A stretch of DNA of 64,000 nucleotides, taken from Micromonospora lupini. GTDB lineage: Bacteria > Actinomycetota > Actinomycetes > Mycobacteriales > Micromonosporaceae. Position numbers and translations under genes: made by a program. Location of the stretch: the NCBI RefSeq assembly GCF_026342015.1, contig NZ_JAPENL010000001.1:1798001-1862000 (forward strand), given 5' to 3'. A model generated the notes under the pieces. The model worked only from the letters and a program-made list of their open reading frames with translations, was not told where the DNA came from and ran no database searches. Positions 17,583 through 26,169 of the stretch are shown here, in pieces (positions within the stretch are counted from its first letter, which is position 1; the number at the start of each line of letters is the position of its first letter).

Positions 17583-19586
17583 CTACCAGGCCGCTCGGGT
17601 GGGCCTGGCATGTTCCGTGTCCAGACGGGTCGACGTGCTGATTCCGTCGGGCCAATCGACCGCCAGATGGAGGCCGGCGCCGTCCTCGTCGACCACGGCC
17701 TGGCAGGTCCGCCGGGCCGTGGCTGCCGGCACTGTGGACAACTCGATGAGGGCGGCGACCCGTGCGCCCGGCCGGACGGGGTGGTCCAGCCAGGGCACGA
17801 CGAGCCCGCCGGTCAGGGGCCCGCCGCGCGGAACGGCTGTGACGCCGGCCGATCCGCCACCTAGCACGCTTTCCAGCCTGCTGGTCAGGCCGGCCCCGGT
17901 CACGACCGCCACCCGGTCGTCGAAGGTCGCCGTAGCGTCCCCGGCAACTGCCCAGCCGCCGACGCGCAGCAGCAGCGCCGCCGCGTCGAGACCGTCGGCG
18001 AGGTCGTCGACGCCTGTCAGACGGAACTCCCACGGGCCGCGGACCAGCGAGTACACCGTGAGGTGCCCGGCCGGTCGGTACCGGCCCGCGCGGCCGCCGC
18101 CGTGATCGCGCTGACCCGGATCCGGATCGACCCAGTGGACGAGGGCACGTGATCCGGCGACGCCCACGCCGTCGGCGTCGACGCGCACGGTAAGCGTGCG
18201 CATGCCGGCGCGGTGGGTCACCCGGCCCGCGTCGTCGACGAGGGTGACGGACTGGTCGAGCGGACTGAGCCAGCCGCTGTCGTCGAGGACGGGGCTGGTG
18301 GCGGTGGAGTAGCCCAGCCGGGCGTAGAGCGGCGAATCTCCGACGGTGGCGCCCTCGACGGCATGGTCGGTGCCGTGGTTGACGACGCGGACGATCCCGT
18401 CGGCACGGGTGCCGGAGACCAGCCAGCCGGGCGCGTGTATCGCCCGTACCTCGTCCCGCTCCTGCACCGGCAGTGGCTCCTCGGGGGCCGACCACACCGG
18501 ATGGTCGGCCGGCAGCGCGATGCCGAGCAGGCCCTTGCTGGCCCAGTACGGCGAGCCCGGCCCGGAGTACGACTGCGCCAGGCGCGGCCACGGCCGGTGC
18601 CAGCCGAGGGTGAGCAGGCCGCGTTCGTCCAGAGCGCCGTTGGCGACGAAGTGGCGCACGATGCGGGTGGCCGCGCCGCGCAACTGGCCCAGGCTGACCG
18701 AGGGCACGCCGGCGATGGCGCCGACCCAGAACGGCGCCGCCGCGGCGAAGCGGTAGATCAGGCTTCGTCCCTGGATCAACGGTGCTCCGTCGGCGCCCAC
18801 GAGCGCGACCGCGTCGCGCAGGAAGCGGTCGAGGCCCGCCAGGTCCCGTTCGCGGCGCTGCTCGGCAAGGTCGGCGGCACCGGCCATTCGCGCCCACAGC
18901 GTCGGGTACAGGTGCAGGGCCCAGCCCACATAGTGGTCGTACGCGCGGTCCGGCCCGTCGGACATCCAGCCGTCCCCGCGGGCGAAACCGTCGTGCGTGC
19001 GCAGGTCCTCGGCCATCTCGTCGAGCGAGTGCGGCCCGCCCACCGACCGCAGGAACGTCTGGACGACCAGCCGGAACCAGACCCAGTTGATCCGCGGGTA
19101 CGTGTCGTCGCCGACCGCGGGGCGCAGGTAGTCGACCACTCGCTCCTGCACCGCGGACGGCAGCCGGTCCCAGATCCACGGGCGGGTCAGGTCCAGGACC
19201 AGCGCGATGGAGGCGGCCTCCACCTTGGCCTGGGGGTGCTCGTCCAGGCGTACCCAGCGGTCTGGAGCGCTCGGGTCGGTGCCGGCGGCGATGCCTGTCG
19301 CGTACCGGTCCACCAGCTCGTCCACGCCCACTCCCCGGGCGCCGGTGATGCGGAAACCGGCCAGGAGGAAGGTGCGGGCGAAACCCTCCAGGCCGTCGAC
19401 GGCCCGCCCGTAGCCGCCCTCCGGGCCGGGAAGGGTGACGAGGGCGCGGCCGGGCGACGCGAACGGCCGGGTCGCGGCGAGCATCCGGTCGGCGAGGGCC
19501 AGCAGGTCATCCCGGTTCCAGGTCGCGGCGGTAGCGGCATCCGGGGCCGCCCCCGGTGCCAACTGGCCGGTCGTCCCGGACGTCAT
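17583..19586 (-). CDS. DUF2264 protein, probable uronate glycoside hydrolase
   Basis: A 667-residue protein, apparently cytoplasmic since no signal peptide is seen. The N-terminal two-thirds (about 25-400) have the DUF2264 pattern, including YPRINWVWFRLVVQTFLRSVGG, GWMSDGPDRAYDHYVGWALH and SYSGPGSPYWASKGLLGIALP. The rest is a beta-rich domain. DUF2264 proteins are treated in CAZy-type classifications as a glycoside hydrolase group with beta-glucuronidase members; I recall this as GH154 but cannot confirm it here. It is the promoter-proximal gene of the operon, 43 bases before the binding-protein gene. ATG 19586 has AGGA upstream. Confidence 0.78.
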   Translation of the reverse strand: MTSGTTGQLAPGAAPDAATAATWNRDDLLALADRMLAATRPFASPGRALVTLPGPEGGYGRAVDGLEGFARTFLLAGFRITGARGVGVDELVDRYATGIAAGTDPSAPDRWVRLDEHPQAKVEAASIALVLDLTRPWIWDRLPSAVQERVVDYLRPAVGDDTYPRINWVWFRLVVQTFLRSVGGPHSLDEMAEDLRTHDGFARGDGWMSDGPDRAYDHYVGWALHLYPTLWARMAGAADLAEQRRERDLAGLDRFLRDAVALVGADGAPLIQGRSLIYRFAAAAPFWVGAIAGVPSVSLGQLRGAATRIVRHFVANGALDERGLLTLGWHRPWPRLAQSYSGPGSPYWASKGLLGIALPADHPVWSAPEEPLPVQERDEVRAIHAPGWLVSGTRADGIVRVVNHGTDHAVEGATVGDSPLYARLGYSTATSPVLDDSGWLSPLDQSVTLVDDAGRVTHRAGMRTLTVRVDADGVGVAGSRALVHWVDPDPGQRDHGGGRAGRYRPAGHLTVYSLVRGPWEFRLTGVDDLADGLDAAALLLRVGGWAVAGDATATFDDRVAVVTGAGLTSRLESVLGGGSAGVTAVPRGGPLTGGLVVPWLDHPVRPGARVAALIELSTVPAATARRTCQAVVDEDGAGLHLAVDWPDGISTSTRLDTEHARPTRAAW

Positions 19587-20074
19587 CCCAGATCCTGTCG
19601 CATCGATCCGTCTCCGTGGAGTGTGGCGAGCGGGGCGTTGCCCACGAATGTGACGGGCCGGCATCCGCGAGGTTTCCGAAGTAAAACGCTCACATCAGAT
19701 CAAGTCAATGCTGATCTCAAACCAGTTCGAGCACATCCGATCAAAAGGACACACGTAGCCGCTGTGGCCTGCGGCGACGAGGACCGCCGTTCGGCCTGGC
19801 CGCGGCTCGATCGGCCGCAACCCATGACAGACGGGCCAGCGCGTTCAACGCCACAACTGATCTGATACGATCAGAATCACTCATAGCCGCTCTGTCAGCC
19901 CGAGGGGCCATGGCCGTCGCAGACCGTCTCGCCGCCCGTCCGGCTGCGGTGGCGGGCAACAGGATGGAATTGCTGGCACGGGTGCCCGCGCAGCCGCGTT
20001 CAACCCGCCCGGCAAGCTCGTCGTCACCACGCGAGAGCTCTCGCCGTACGAAGCGTTCCTCGGAGGTCTCCCCC
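19587..20074. promoter_or_regulatory. Divergent control region with AGATCA/GATCAG boxes
   Basis: A 488-base gene-free stretch between the uronide operon (-) and its likely regulator (+). It is notably less GC-rich in parts. Inverted repeats are AGATCA (19697-19702) with TGATCT (19712-19717), and CTGATC (19857-19862) with GATCAG (19869-19874). A related half site, CCGATCAAAA, lies at about 19738. Recurrence of the same hexamer suggests operators for the 20075 regulator. Confidence 0.5.
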
Positions 20075-21214
20075 ATGACCAAGGACAGTCCCGGCGTCGC
20101 CACGGCGGAGGCGTCCCGCGCGCCGCTTCAGGTCGCCCGCCGCCAGCAACTGCTGGCAGCCCTGCAACGCGACGGCTCGATGCGCGTCTCCGACCTGTCA
20201 CACGTGCTCGGCGCCGCGCCTGTCACCATCCGGCGCGACATCGCGGAGCTCGCCGCCGAAGGATTGGTCCGCCGGGTCCACGGTGGGGTCGCCCTGCTCC
20301 TGCCCGACGACGTCCCGGCAGCCGAGGAGCCGGCCGCCACGGGCCTGAACCCGCTGGGCGGGCGCACCCTCGGCATGCTCGTGCCCTCGTTGGACTACTA
20401 CTGGCCGGACGTGGCGCGCGGCGTCGAGAGCGCCGCCCGCGAGCTGGACATGCGCGTGGTTCTGCGCGGCTCCTCCTACGACACGGAGGACGACCAGCCG
20501 CAACTGGCCCGCATGGTGGGGCGGATGGGCGTCGATGCGCTGATCATCGCGCCGAGCATGGCCGCGCCGACCGCCGAGCGCACCATCGAGTGGCTCGACC
20601 AGGTCGGCGTTCCCGTCGTCCTGCTGGAACGCACCGCCACGGTCGGCAGCCATCACGCCGTCATGGAATCGGTGGTCACCGACCACGCGCTCGGTGCGGC
20701 CATGGCGGTGCGCCACCTCACCTCACTCGGACACCGCAAGGTCGGCCTGGTGCTCGACGCCGACAGCCCCACCAGCCAGCACGTACGGCGCGGCTGGCTC
20801 GATGCCACGACCGAGTACGGCCTCGACTCGGACGCGACGGTGGTGGCCGTAGTGCCCGACACGCGGTCGCCCGAGCGGGACACCGTGCTCGACGGCGTAC
20901 TCGACAGGTGCCGGGCCACCGGGACGACGGCGCTGCTGGTACACGCCGACGCCGAGGCGATCGCGCTCGTGCAGCACTGCGAGGAGCGGCACCTCTCCGT
21001 CCCCGGCGACCTCTCCATCGTGGCGTACGACGACGAGGTCGCCGGGCTCTTCAGCCCGCCACTGACCGCGGTCCGACCGCCGCGACGCTCGATCGGACGG
21101 GCCGCCGTGCGTCTCGTCGCCGACCGGCTCGCCGACCCCGACCGACCGACGCACCGGATCGTCATCAGCCCATCGCTGCGGATCCGGGAGTCGACCGCGC
21201 CGCCACGGGCGTAG
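20075..21214 (+). CDS. Hybrid regulator: DeoR-type HTH with LacI-type sensor domain
   Basis: A 379-residue transcription factor. Residues 15-70 are a DeoR-family helix-turn-helix (RRQQLLAALQRDGSMRVSDL, then VTIRRDIAELAAEGLVRRVHGG). Residues about 95-370 are a periplasmic-binding-protein-like sensor as in LacI/GalR proteins (GRTLGMLVPSLDYYWPDVARG; HLTSLGHRKVGLV; SIVAYDDEVAGLFSPPLTAVRPP). Normal DeoR proteins carry a sugar-phosphate-isomerase-like domain instead. The ATG at 20075 follows GGAGG; the frame is open upstream but without a ribosome site. It is divergent from the uronide operon and most likely represses it until an imported sugar binds the sensor. Confidence 0.88.
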   Translation: MTKDSPGVATAEASRAPLQVARRQQLLAALQRDGSMRVSDLSHVLGAAPVTIRRDIAELAAEGLVRRVHGGVALLLPDDVPAAEEPAATGLNPLGGRTLGMLVPSLDYYWPDVARGVESAARELDMRVVLRGSSYDTEDDQPQLARMVGRMGVDALIIAPSMAAPTAERTIEWLDQVGVPVVLLERTATVGSHHAVMESVVTDHALGAAMAVRHLTSLGHRKVGLVLDADSPTSQHVRRGWLDATTEYGLDSDATVVAVVPDTRSPERDTVLDGVLDRCRATGTTALLVHADAEAIALVQHCEERHLSVPGDLSIVAYDDEVAGLFSPPLTAVRPPRRSIGRAAVRLVADRLADPDRPTHRIVISPSLRIRESTAPPRA

Positions 21215-21243
21215 GTGCTCTTCACGGCCCCCACCTGCGGCCC

Positions 21244-22137
21244 CTACGAAGCACCGTCGCCGGCGGTGGCGGCGCGCAACTCCTTGAGCACGTACATGGC
21301 GGCCCTCTCGACGACGCGGATGCCCTCCTTCTGGCTCACGTGATGGTCGGAGAGCACGGCGATCAGCCAGTCGTGACGGGCCTCGACGATCCGTCCGATG
21401 CTGTTGACGAGCCAACGGCCACCGTCCACATCGACGGTGTCCCAGCCGTTCTTGACGTAGTAGGAACGAGTGTCCGGCTCGCGCGCGGCGGTGACTCCCC
21501 ATCGTTGCTCGGGGATCACCTTCTTCATGAGGCCCATGATGAAAGTACGGTCCTGCGGGGTCAGCGGTCCCGTCGGCGACGTCAGCGCGGTCAGCAGACG
21601 GAGCTGGTCGTCAGCCGTGGTAGTGGTGATTCCCCAGTGCGAGCTGGGCTTGGTCTCCCGTAGACCGAGTGCACGGTTCGCGGCGGCGAGGCCACGCGAA
21701 CCGTCGATCCGCTGCCACAGGGCTATCGCCGCGTCGTTGTCACTGGACACGATCATCTTCTCGGCCAACCGTCGGGTGTCAGCGCTCAGGGCCCTGCCCG
21801 GCGGGCTCTGGCGTAGCAGCAGTGCCGCGAGGATGTTGACTTTGACGACGCTGGCGGTCTCGAACCGTCTGGCGCCCGCCGTCACCGCAGCCGTTCCCTG
21901 TCGGTCCCGCGCCGCGACCGCCAGGTGGCCGTCGTACCGCTCCACGTAGGCCCTGATGCGCGTCCTCGCCTGGTCGATCCGGTCGACGGCCGGCGTGGTG
22001 GGGACCGGACTGGCAGGGGAAGGACCGCGCGATGGACCAGCTCCGTCGCCGTCGCGAGCGCGCGTGGCACCGAAGGCTGCCGTCGCGACACCTGCCAGGG
22101 ACATGGTGCCCAACGCGACGACCCAGCGGCGCGACAC
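21244..22137 (-). CDS. Class A beta-lactamase-like serine hydrolase
   Basis: A 297-residue protein with a signal or membrane-anchor segment (about 5-25), a Pro/Ser-rich linker, then a penicillin-binding/beta-lactamase fold. Motifs: the active-site SxxK in ASVVKVNI, SDN in VSSDNDAA, and KNG in YVKNGWD in place of KTG. True class A enzymes have KTG, so activity on beta-lactams is uncertain; it may be a cell-wall or ester hydrolase. The GTG at 22137 is chosen because GGAGGA precedes it; an ATG at 22161 would overlap the upstream gene. It lies 16 bases after the lipoprotein gene and is probably cotranscribed with it. Confidence 0.82.
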   Translation of the reverse strand: MSRRWVVALGTMSLAGVATAAFGATRARDGDGAGPSRGPSPASPVPTTPAVDRIDQARTRIRAYVERYDGHLAVAARDRQGTAAVTAGARRFETASVVKVNILAALLLRQSPPGRALSADTRRLAEKMIVSSDNDAAIALWQRIDGSRGLAAANRALGLRETKPSSHWGITTTTADDQLRLLTALTSPTGPLTPQDRTFIMGLMKKVIPEQRWGVTAAREPDTRSYYVKNGWDTVDVDGGRWLVNSIGRIVEARHDWLIAVLSDHHVSQKEGIRVVERAAMYVLKELRAATAGDGAS

Positions 22138-22153
22138 CTGCCGTCCTCCGCGC

Positions 22154-22837
22154 TCAGCCAAGGCGGGCCACCGCCCTCGCCGCGATCGAGTCCACCGCTG
22201 CCCTACTGCTCGGATCAGGCAGGCGGACCGTCGAAACGGTCTCCCCTCGCTTCAGCATCACGAAGTAGGTGACGGTATCCGGGACGTCCCCACGGGCGAT
22301 GCGACCTCGGATGAGCATGCCAGCACCCTTCAGGTAGTGGGGATCGACGACGTCGAACGAGACCTGGGATCCGAGGACCGGGTAGCTCGCGCACCGCAAC
22401 AGGACCCGACGGACGTCATCGGTGTTCCGCTCGGCCCATCCAGGTTCGTACGTCTCCACGACGTGGTAGGCCGACGACGAGCCGTCAGGCGGCCGGTAGT
22501 AGCGCTCCACGGCGGTGCGCCGGTGCGACTTGGCCGGGTAGTCGCCGCTCTGATAGTTGGGGCAGTTGTCCTGCTCCCACGGCCAGGGCGGCAGACCGGT
22601 TCGAGCATCGGCCACACGCCAGTCCGCTCCCAGATCGCCCGCACCCAGCAGTTGGCTCAGATCGCCCCGATCCGCGTTCGCGCTGCGTCGCTCCTCGGCA
22701 CCGACGTCGGACTCCCGCCGATCGCATCCCGCGGCCATCACGACCAGCGCCGACAGGACTGCCAGCACGACAGCGGCCGAGACTCGGCCCCTACCGCGAA
22801 TCCGGCCGCGGCATGTCCTGCTCCTCGACTCAGACAC
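22154..22837 (-). CDS. Putative lipoprotein, unknown function
   Basis: A 227-residue protein from GTG 22837 (GGGGGAGG upstream). The signal sequence ends in the lipobox VVMAAGC at about residues 30-37, predicting a lipid-anchored exported protein. The mature part shows DWRVAD, a PWPWEQDNCPNY segment and YHVVETYEPGWAERNTDDVRRVLLRC, with paired Cys that could form a disulfide, but no family I recognise. It resembles exported sensor-type lipoproteins encoded near sigma factors. It stands between the sigma factor gene and the beta-lactamase-like gene on the same strand. Confidence 0.65.
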   Translation of the reverse strand: MSESRSRTCRGRIRGRGRVSAAVVLAVLSALVVMAAGCDRRESDVGAEERRSANADRGDLSQLLGAGDLGADWRVADARTGLPPWPWEQDNCPNYQSGDYPAKSHRRTAVERYYRPPDGSSSAYHVVETYEPGWAERNTDDVRRVLLRCASYPVLGSQVSFDVVDPHYLKGAGMLIRGRIARGDVPDTVTYFVMLKRGETVSTVRLPDPSSRAAVDSIAARAVARLG

Positions 22838-22994
22838 CGGACACCTCCCCCAAACGCACAAATATTTGCCAACCACGGTGGCGCTTCAGACGACGATGCG
22901 TGGTGGCGCGTTCGTCGCCGCCGCAGCGCAGGCACAGCGGCCGACGGCCCGACACCACCGGAATCCGCCGCTCCCCCGCCGCGGACGGGACCGG

Positions 22995-23495
22995 TCAATG
23001 GCGTTCCTCGGCGAACAGGTCGCAACGGGTCTCCGCGAGCAATTCGCGCAGGCGGCTGAGGGAGCGCATGCTCTGGCTCTTGACGACCGCGATGGAGACG
23101 CCCACCACCTCGGCGGTTGCCTCCACGCTCAGGTCGTCCCAGTAACGGAGGACGATGATCGCCCGGTCCCGCATCGGCAGGGTGGCGACCGCGTCCAGCA
23201 ACGTCATGCGCAGCTCAGCCGGATGTTCCTCGCCCCGCTCCGGGGGCGCCGACATCGCGAGCTCGCGGCTGGAGCGACGCCGCTGCTGGTCGATCATGCA
23301 ACGAAGCAGTATCTTGCGGGCGTACGCGTGAGGGTCGTCGGCCCGGCGGACCCGCCTCCAGTTGGCGTACACCTTGGCCAGCGTCGTCTGGGTGAGGTCC
23401 TGGGCGAGATGCCAGTCGCGACACATCAGGAACGCGGCGTCGCGCAGCCGGCCAGCGGCCGCCTGCGCGAACTCCAGGAAGTCCTCGTCAGCCAT
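22995..23495 (-). CDS. SigE-family ECF RNA polymerase sigma factor
   Basis: A 166-residue ECF sigma-70 factor. Region 2 is at about 10-75 (RLRDAAFLMCRDWHLAQDLTQ, VYANWRRV, PHAYARKILLR), and region 4 at about 108-160 (LPMRDRAIIVLRYWDDLSVEAT, followed by VAVVKSQSMRSLSRLRELL). The linker is short. This is the actinomycete 'SigE family' arrangement. The ATG overlaps the last 8 bases of the gene before it (ATGGCTGA), showing translational coupling to that membrane protein, the probable regulator of its activity. Confidence 0.9.
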   Translation of the reverse strand: MADEDFLEFAQAAAGRLRDAAFLMCRDWHLAQDLTQTTLAKVYANWRRVRRADDPHAYARKILLRCMIDQQRRRSSRELAMSAPPERGEEHPAELRMTLLDAVATLPMRDRAIIVLRYWDDLSVEATAEVVGVSIAVVKSQSMRSLSRLRELLAETRCDLFAEERH

Positions 23496-24378
23496 TCGAC
23501 CGGGCCAGCGCCGGGAACCTCTTGGCACCGTTGATGACGTACTCGGTCGGCAGTCTCGTCCCCCAGATCGGGTTGGCGGCGATCTCGGTCGCCTCCTTCA
23601 GGGACAGGACGGGCGGTGCCGACAGCTTGCCCTTGCCGTCCCAGGCCAGGCAGGTGGAAATCATCAGATCGACCTGAAGACCATCGCGGTGGTGCACGGT
23701 GATCATCTGGTTCTGCACGCAGTTGTCGGGTACCTCGGTCAGCTCCACAGTCCCCGGGGCCGGGTCGCCGCCGAGCCTGTCCCGGTAGATGGAGAGCCGC
23801 AGCATCCCCGGTCCATCGCCCCGGTCCAGGTAGAGCTGGACGAACGGCATGCCGGGGCCTGCTCCACTGCTCTCCAGACTCGCAAAACCGCTTGTCTCTC
23901 CCGGGGGCAGCAGCCGGGTCAGCAGTTCCAGCGCGCCCTGCGGTGTGGTCGTCAGCAGCTCACCGCCCGGCCCCCGCCCAATCGTCAGGGTGTCGATCAC
24001 TCTGGGCGAGGGAGCCGACGGCACGAGCCGATGGGGCGCATCTCCGTGCTCCTCGTCGGCGCCCGTCTCGATCCCGCCCGGTGCGCCACCGGAGGACGCA
24101 GCCGGGGACGGCGTGGCGATGTCGACAGACCCACCCGGCAAACCCACGTTTGGTCCGCCGGGCTGACCGACGTCGTGGGCACCGACACCGGGCGGCCCGG
24201 CGGCCAGGCCGATCACGAGCAGCATGGCCAACGCCGAGCCGCCGCCACCGAACTGCGCCAGGCGGCGTCGGCGACGCAGTCGGCGACCCTGCACCATCGA
24301 CTGCTCGACCAGGTCACCCAGGGGCGGGGCGGGGTGTCGGGCCAGGTCGTCCCTGAAGCGCCTTCGGACGTCCCCCAT
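23488..24378 (-). CDS. Membrane protein coupled to the sigma factor (anti-sigma-like position)
   Basis: A 296-residue protein: a cytoplasmic N-terminus of about 45 residues (MGDVRRRFRDDLARHPAPPLGDLVEQSMV, then a run of Arg), one transmembrane segment (about 47-62), and an extracellular Gly/Pro-rich linker leading to an unrecognised domain (VIDTLTIGRGPGG ... CVQNQMITVHH ... STCLAWDGKGKLS). The topology matches anti-sigma factors, but I see no zinc-binding HxxxCxxC motif. It is encoded before, not after, the sigma factor gene and overlaps it by 8 bases. Function is inferred only from topology and coupling. Confidence 0.7.
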   Translation of the reverse strand: MGDVRRRFRDDLARHPAPPLGDLVEQSMVQGRRLRRRRRLAQFGGGGSALAMLLVIGLAAGPPGVGAHDVGQPGGPNVGLPGGSVDIATPSPAASSGGAPGGIETGADEEHGDAPHRLVPSAPSPRVIDTLTIGRGPGGELLTTTPQGALELLTRLLPPGETSGFASLESSGAGPGMPFVQLYLDRGDGPGMLRLSIYRDRLGGDPAPGTVELTEVPDNCVQNQMITVHHRDGLQVDLMISTCLAWDGKGKLSAPPVLSLKEATEIAANPIWGTRLPTEYVINGAKRFPALARSNG

Positions 24379-24762
24379 GTCCCATCCCTTCTCGGCTGGC
24401 CGCCCGCAGTGGCGACCCGTCACTGACCTGACGGATTGGTCAGCCGATTTGGTTTCCGAATTTCGGCGTGAAATCTCAGTCACACCTGTCGGCTGAACGC
24501 GATGTTTCAGGACGTGTGCGGCCACCTCCGTAGCGTCACGTTTCTCGTGCCAGGAGCGTTGCTGCGGACGGACCTCGGCGGCCAACGGCACCGCGAGGGT
24601 GGCGACCGAGCCCATCCGATCCGGAAATGCCGCCGGTCCGGGGGTCGACCGCGCCGCCACAGGCGTAGCGGGTCTTCAAGTCCTCGGCCACCGACGGCGG
24701 ACATGGCACGATGGCCGTGTCCTGCGCCGCCGGTGGCCGGGCACGACGCTTATGGAGTCGGG
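24379..24762. promoter_or_regulatory. Divergent promoter region with an inverted repeat
   Basis: A 384-base stretch between the sigma-factor operon (-) and the kinase gene (+). CTGACC (24423-24428) and GGTCAG (24438-24443) form a perfect 6-bp inverted repeat 9 bases apart, in a locally AT-richer segment near the sigma operon start. It could be an operator or the sigma factor's own promoter area. No gene is credible here. Confidence 0.35.
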
Positions 24763-26085
24763 ATGTCAGAACTGGCCGGCACGCCGGTGCCAGGGTTGGC
24801 GAAACTGTGGACGCACGATCCGGTCACCGCCGGCCCGTACCGGCTGGTCGGCCGGCTGGGCGCGGGTGGGCAGGGGGTCGTCTACCTCGGTGAGGACGAC
24901 GCCGGTGACCGGGTCGCGGTCAAGATGGTCAACATCGATCTGAGTGACCCCCGGGCCCGGTCGCAGTTCGTGAAGGAGATCGCCGCCGCACGCCGGGTCG
25001 CTCCGTTCTGCACCGCGCAGGTGCTCTTCGCCGAGGTGGACGGCGAACGGCCCTACGTGGTCAGCGAGTTCATCGAGGGCCTGACCCTGCACCGCCACGT
25101 CCGCGAGCGCGGCCCGGTGACCGGAAACGCCCTGCACCGGCTCGCAGTCGGCACCGTCACCGCGCTCGCCGCGATCCACAGCGCCGGGGTGGTGCACTGC
25201 GATTTCAAGCCGGACAACGTGGTGTTGGGCGAGGACGGTCCCCGAGTGATCGACTTCGGTATCGCCCGCGCGTTGGGTGTCACCGAGACGGCGTCCAGCC
25301 GGGTCATGGGGACCACCGCGTACATGGCGCCGGAGCGGTTCCGCAACGATGCTGTCGGTCCGCCCTGCGACGTCTTCGCCTGGGCGGCCACGATCGCCTT
25401 CGCCGCCGGTGGTCGGCCGCCGTTCGGCAACGACTCGCTGTTCGCCGTGATGCACCGGGTGCTGCACGATCCGCCCGAGCTGCCGGCGTTGCCTCCCGTC
25501 CTGGACGAGCTGATCCGGGAGTGCCTGGCCAAGGACCCTGCCGACCGGCCGGGCGCCGAGCGCGTGCTGGTACGGCTGCTCCGGCAGGACGGCACGGTCG
25601 GCGAGCCGCTACGTCGGGAGACCCTGCTGGAGGTCGGCAACGAGACCGCTGGCGCACCGACGCCAAACGACCCGCTGCCGCAGGTCACGCCGACGGCGCC
25701 GCAGCCACGCCCGACGCGACAGCAGACACAGCCGCAGGCACCGACGCAGCCGACGGTGCCGACCCAGGCCCGACCGACCCAGCTGGTGACGACGCGGCCG
25801 GCACACCAGCCGGTGACGACGCGGCCGGTCCACCAGCCGGTGACGGAACCCCGCGTCGGTGCCGGAGGTGGTGGCGGCGCGTGGCGGCGGTTGCGTGGTG
25901 AGGCCCTCGACGCCTGGGGCATCTCGACCGCGCTCTTCCTCGGTTCGGCTGGCGCCGCAGCCGGCTACGTCGCGTCGAGCGCGACCGCCCCGGCCGCCGC
26001 GGCCGGTGGGGTCACCTTCGTCGTGGTCTACCTGGTTCGGCTGCTGGTCGCGACTGCGGTCGGGGGACGGCCCGACCACGGGTGA
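24763..26085 (+). CDS. Ser/Thr protein kinase with C-terminal membrane anchor
   Basis: A 440-residue eukaryotic-type kinase. The kinase domain covers about 20-275: glycine loop GRLGAGGQGVVY, catalytic-loop D147 in VHCDFKPDNV, DFG in VIDFGIARA, and APE in YMAPERF. The usual HRD Arg is Cys (C146), a 'non-RD' form that often does not need activation-loop phosphorylation. A Thr/Pro/Gln-rich linker (about 290-365) leads to two transmembrane helices (about 385-435), so the kinase is on the cytoplasmic side with almost no outer domain. Translation probably starts at ATG 24763. The VWA/solute-binding gene follows 84 bases later. Confidence 0.9.
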   Translation: MSELAGTPVPGLAKLWTHDPVTAGPYRLVGRLGAGGQGVVYLGEDDAGDRVAVKMVNIDLSDPRARSQFVKEIAAARRVAPFCTAQVLFAEVDGERPYVVSEFIEGLTLHRHVRERGPVTGNALHRLAVGTVTALAAIHSAGVVHCDFKPDNVVLGEDGPRVIDFGIARALGVTETASSRVMGTTAYMAPERFRNDAVGPPCDVFAWAATIAFAAGGRPPFGNDSLFAVMHRVLHDPPELPALPPVLDELIRECLAKDPADRPGAERVLVRLLRQDGTVGEPLRRETLLEVGNETAGAPTPNDPLPQVTPTAPQPRPTRQQTQPQAPTQPTVPTQARPTQLVTTRPAHQPVTTRPVHQPVTEPRVGAGGGGGAWRRLRGEALDAWGISTALFLGSAGAAAGYVASSATAPAAAAGGVTFVVVYLVRLLVATAVGGRPDHG

Positions 26086-26169
26086 CAGGCGCGCTGGGGT
26101 CAGGGTCACCGGCTGGCGCCGGATCGATAGGTTGACTGCCACCAGCCGCCTGCCGAGGAGGACGTCCCG

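Noticed and set aside
11532..19586. Hypothesis of a myo-inositol catabolism cluster because of the IolB-like protein.
   Set aside because: No iolA, iolC, iolD, iolE or iolG-like gene is present. GH88, DUF624 and DUF2264 point to uronate oligosaccharides.
25680..25850. Repeated QPVTTRP-like DNA in the kinase gene, considered as a repeat array.
   Set aside because: It is the low-complexity Thr/Pro/Gln linker between kinase domain and membrane helices, not an independent repeat.
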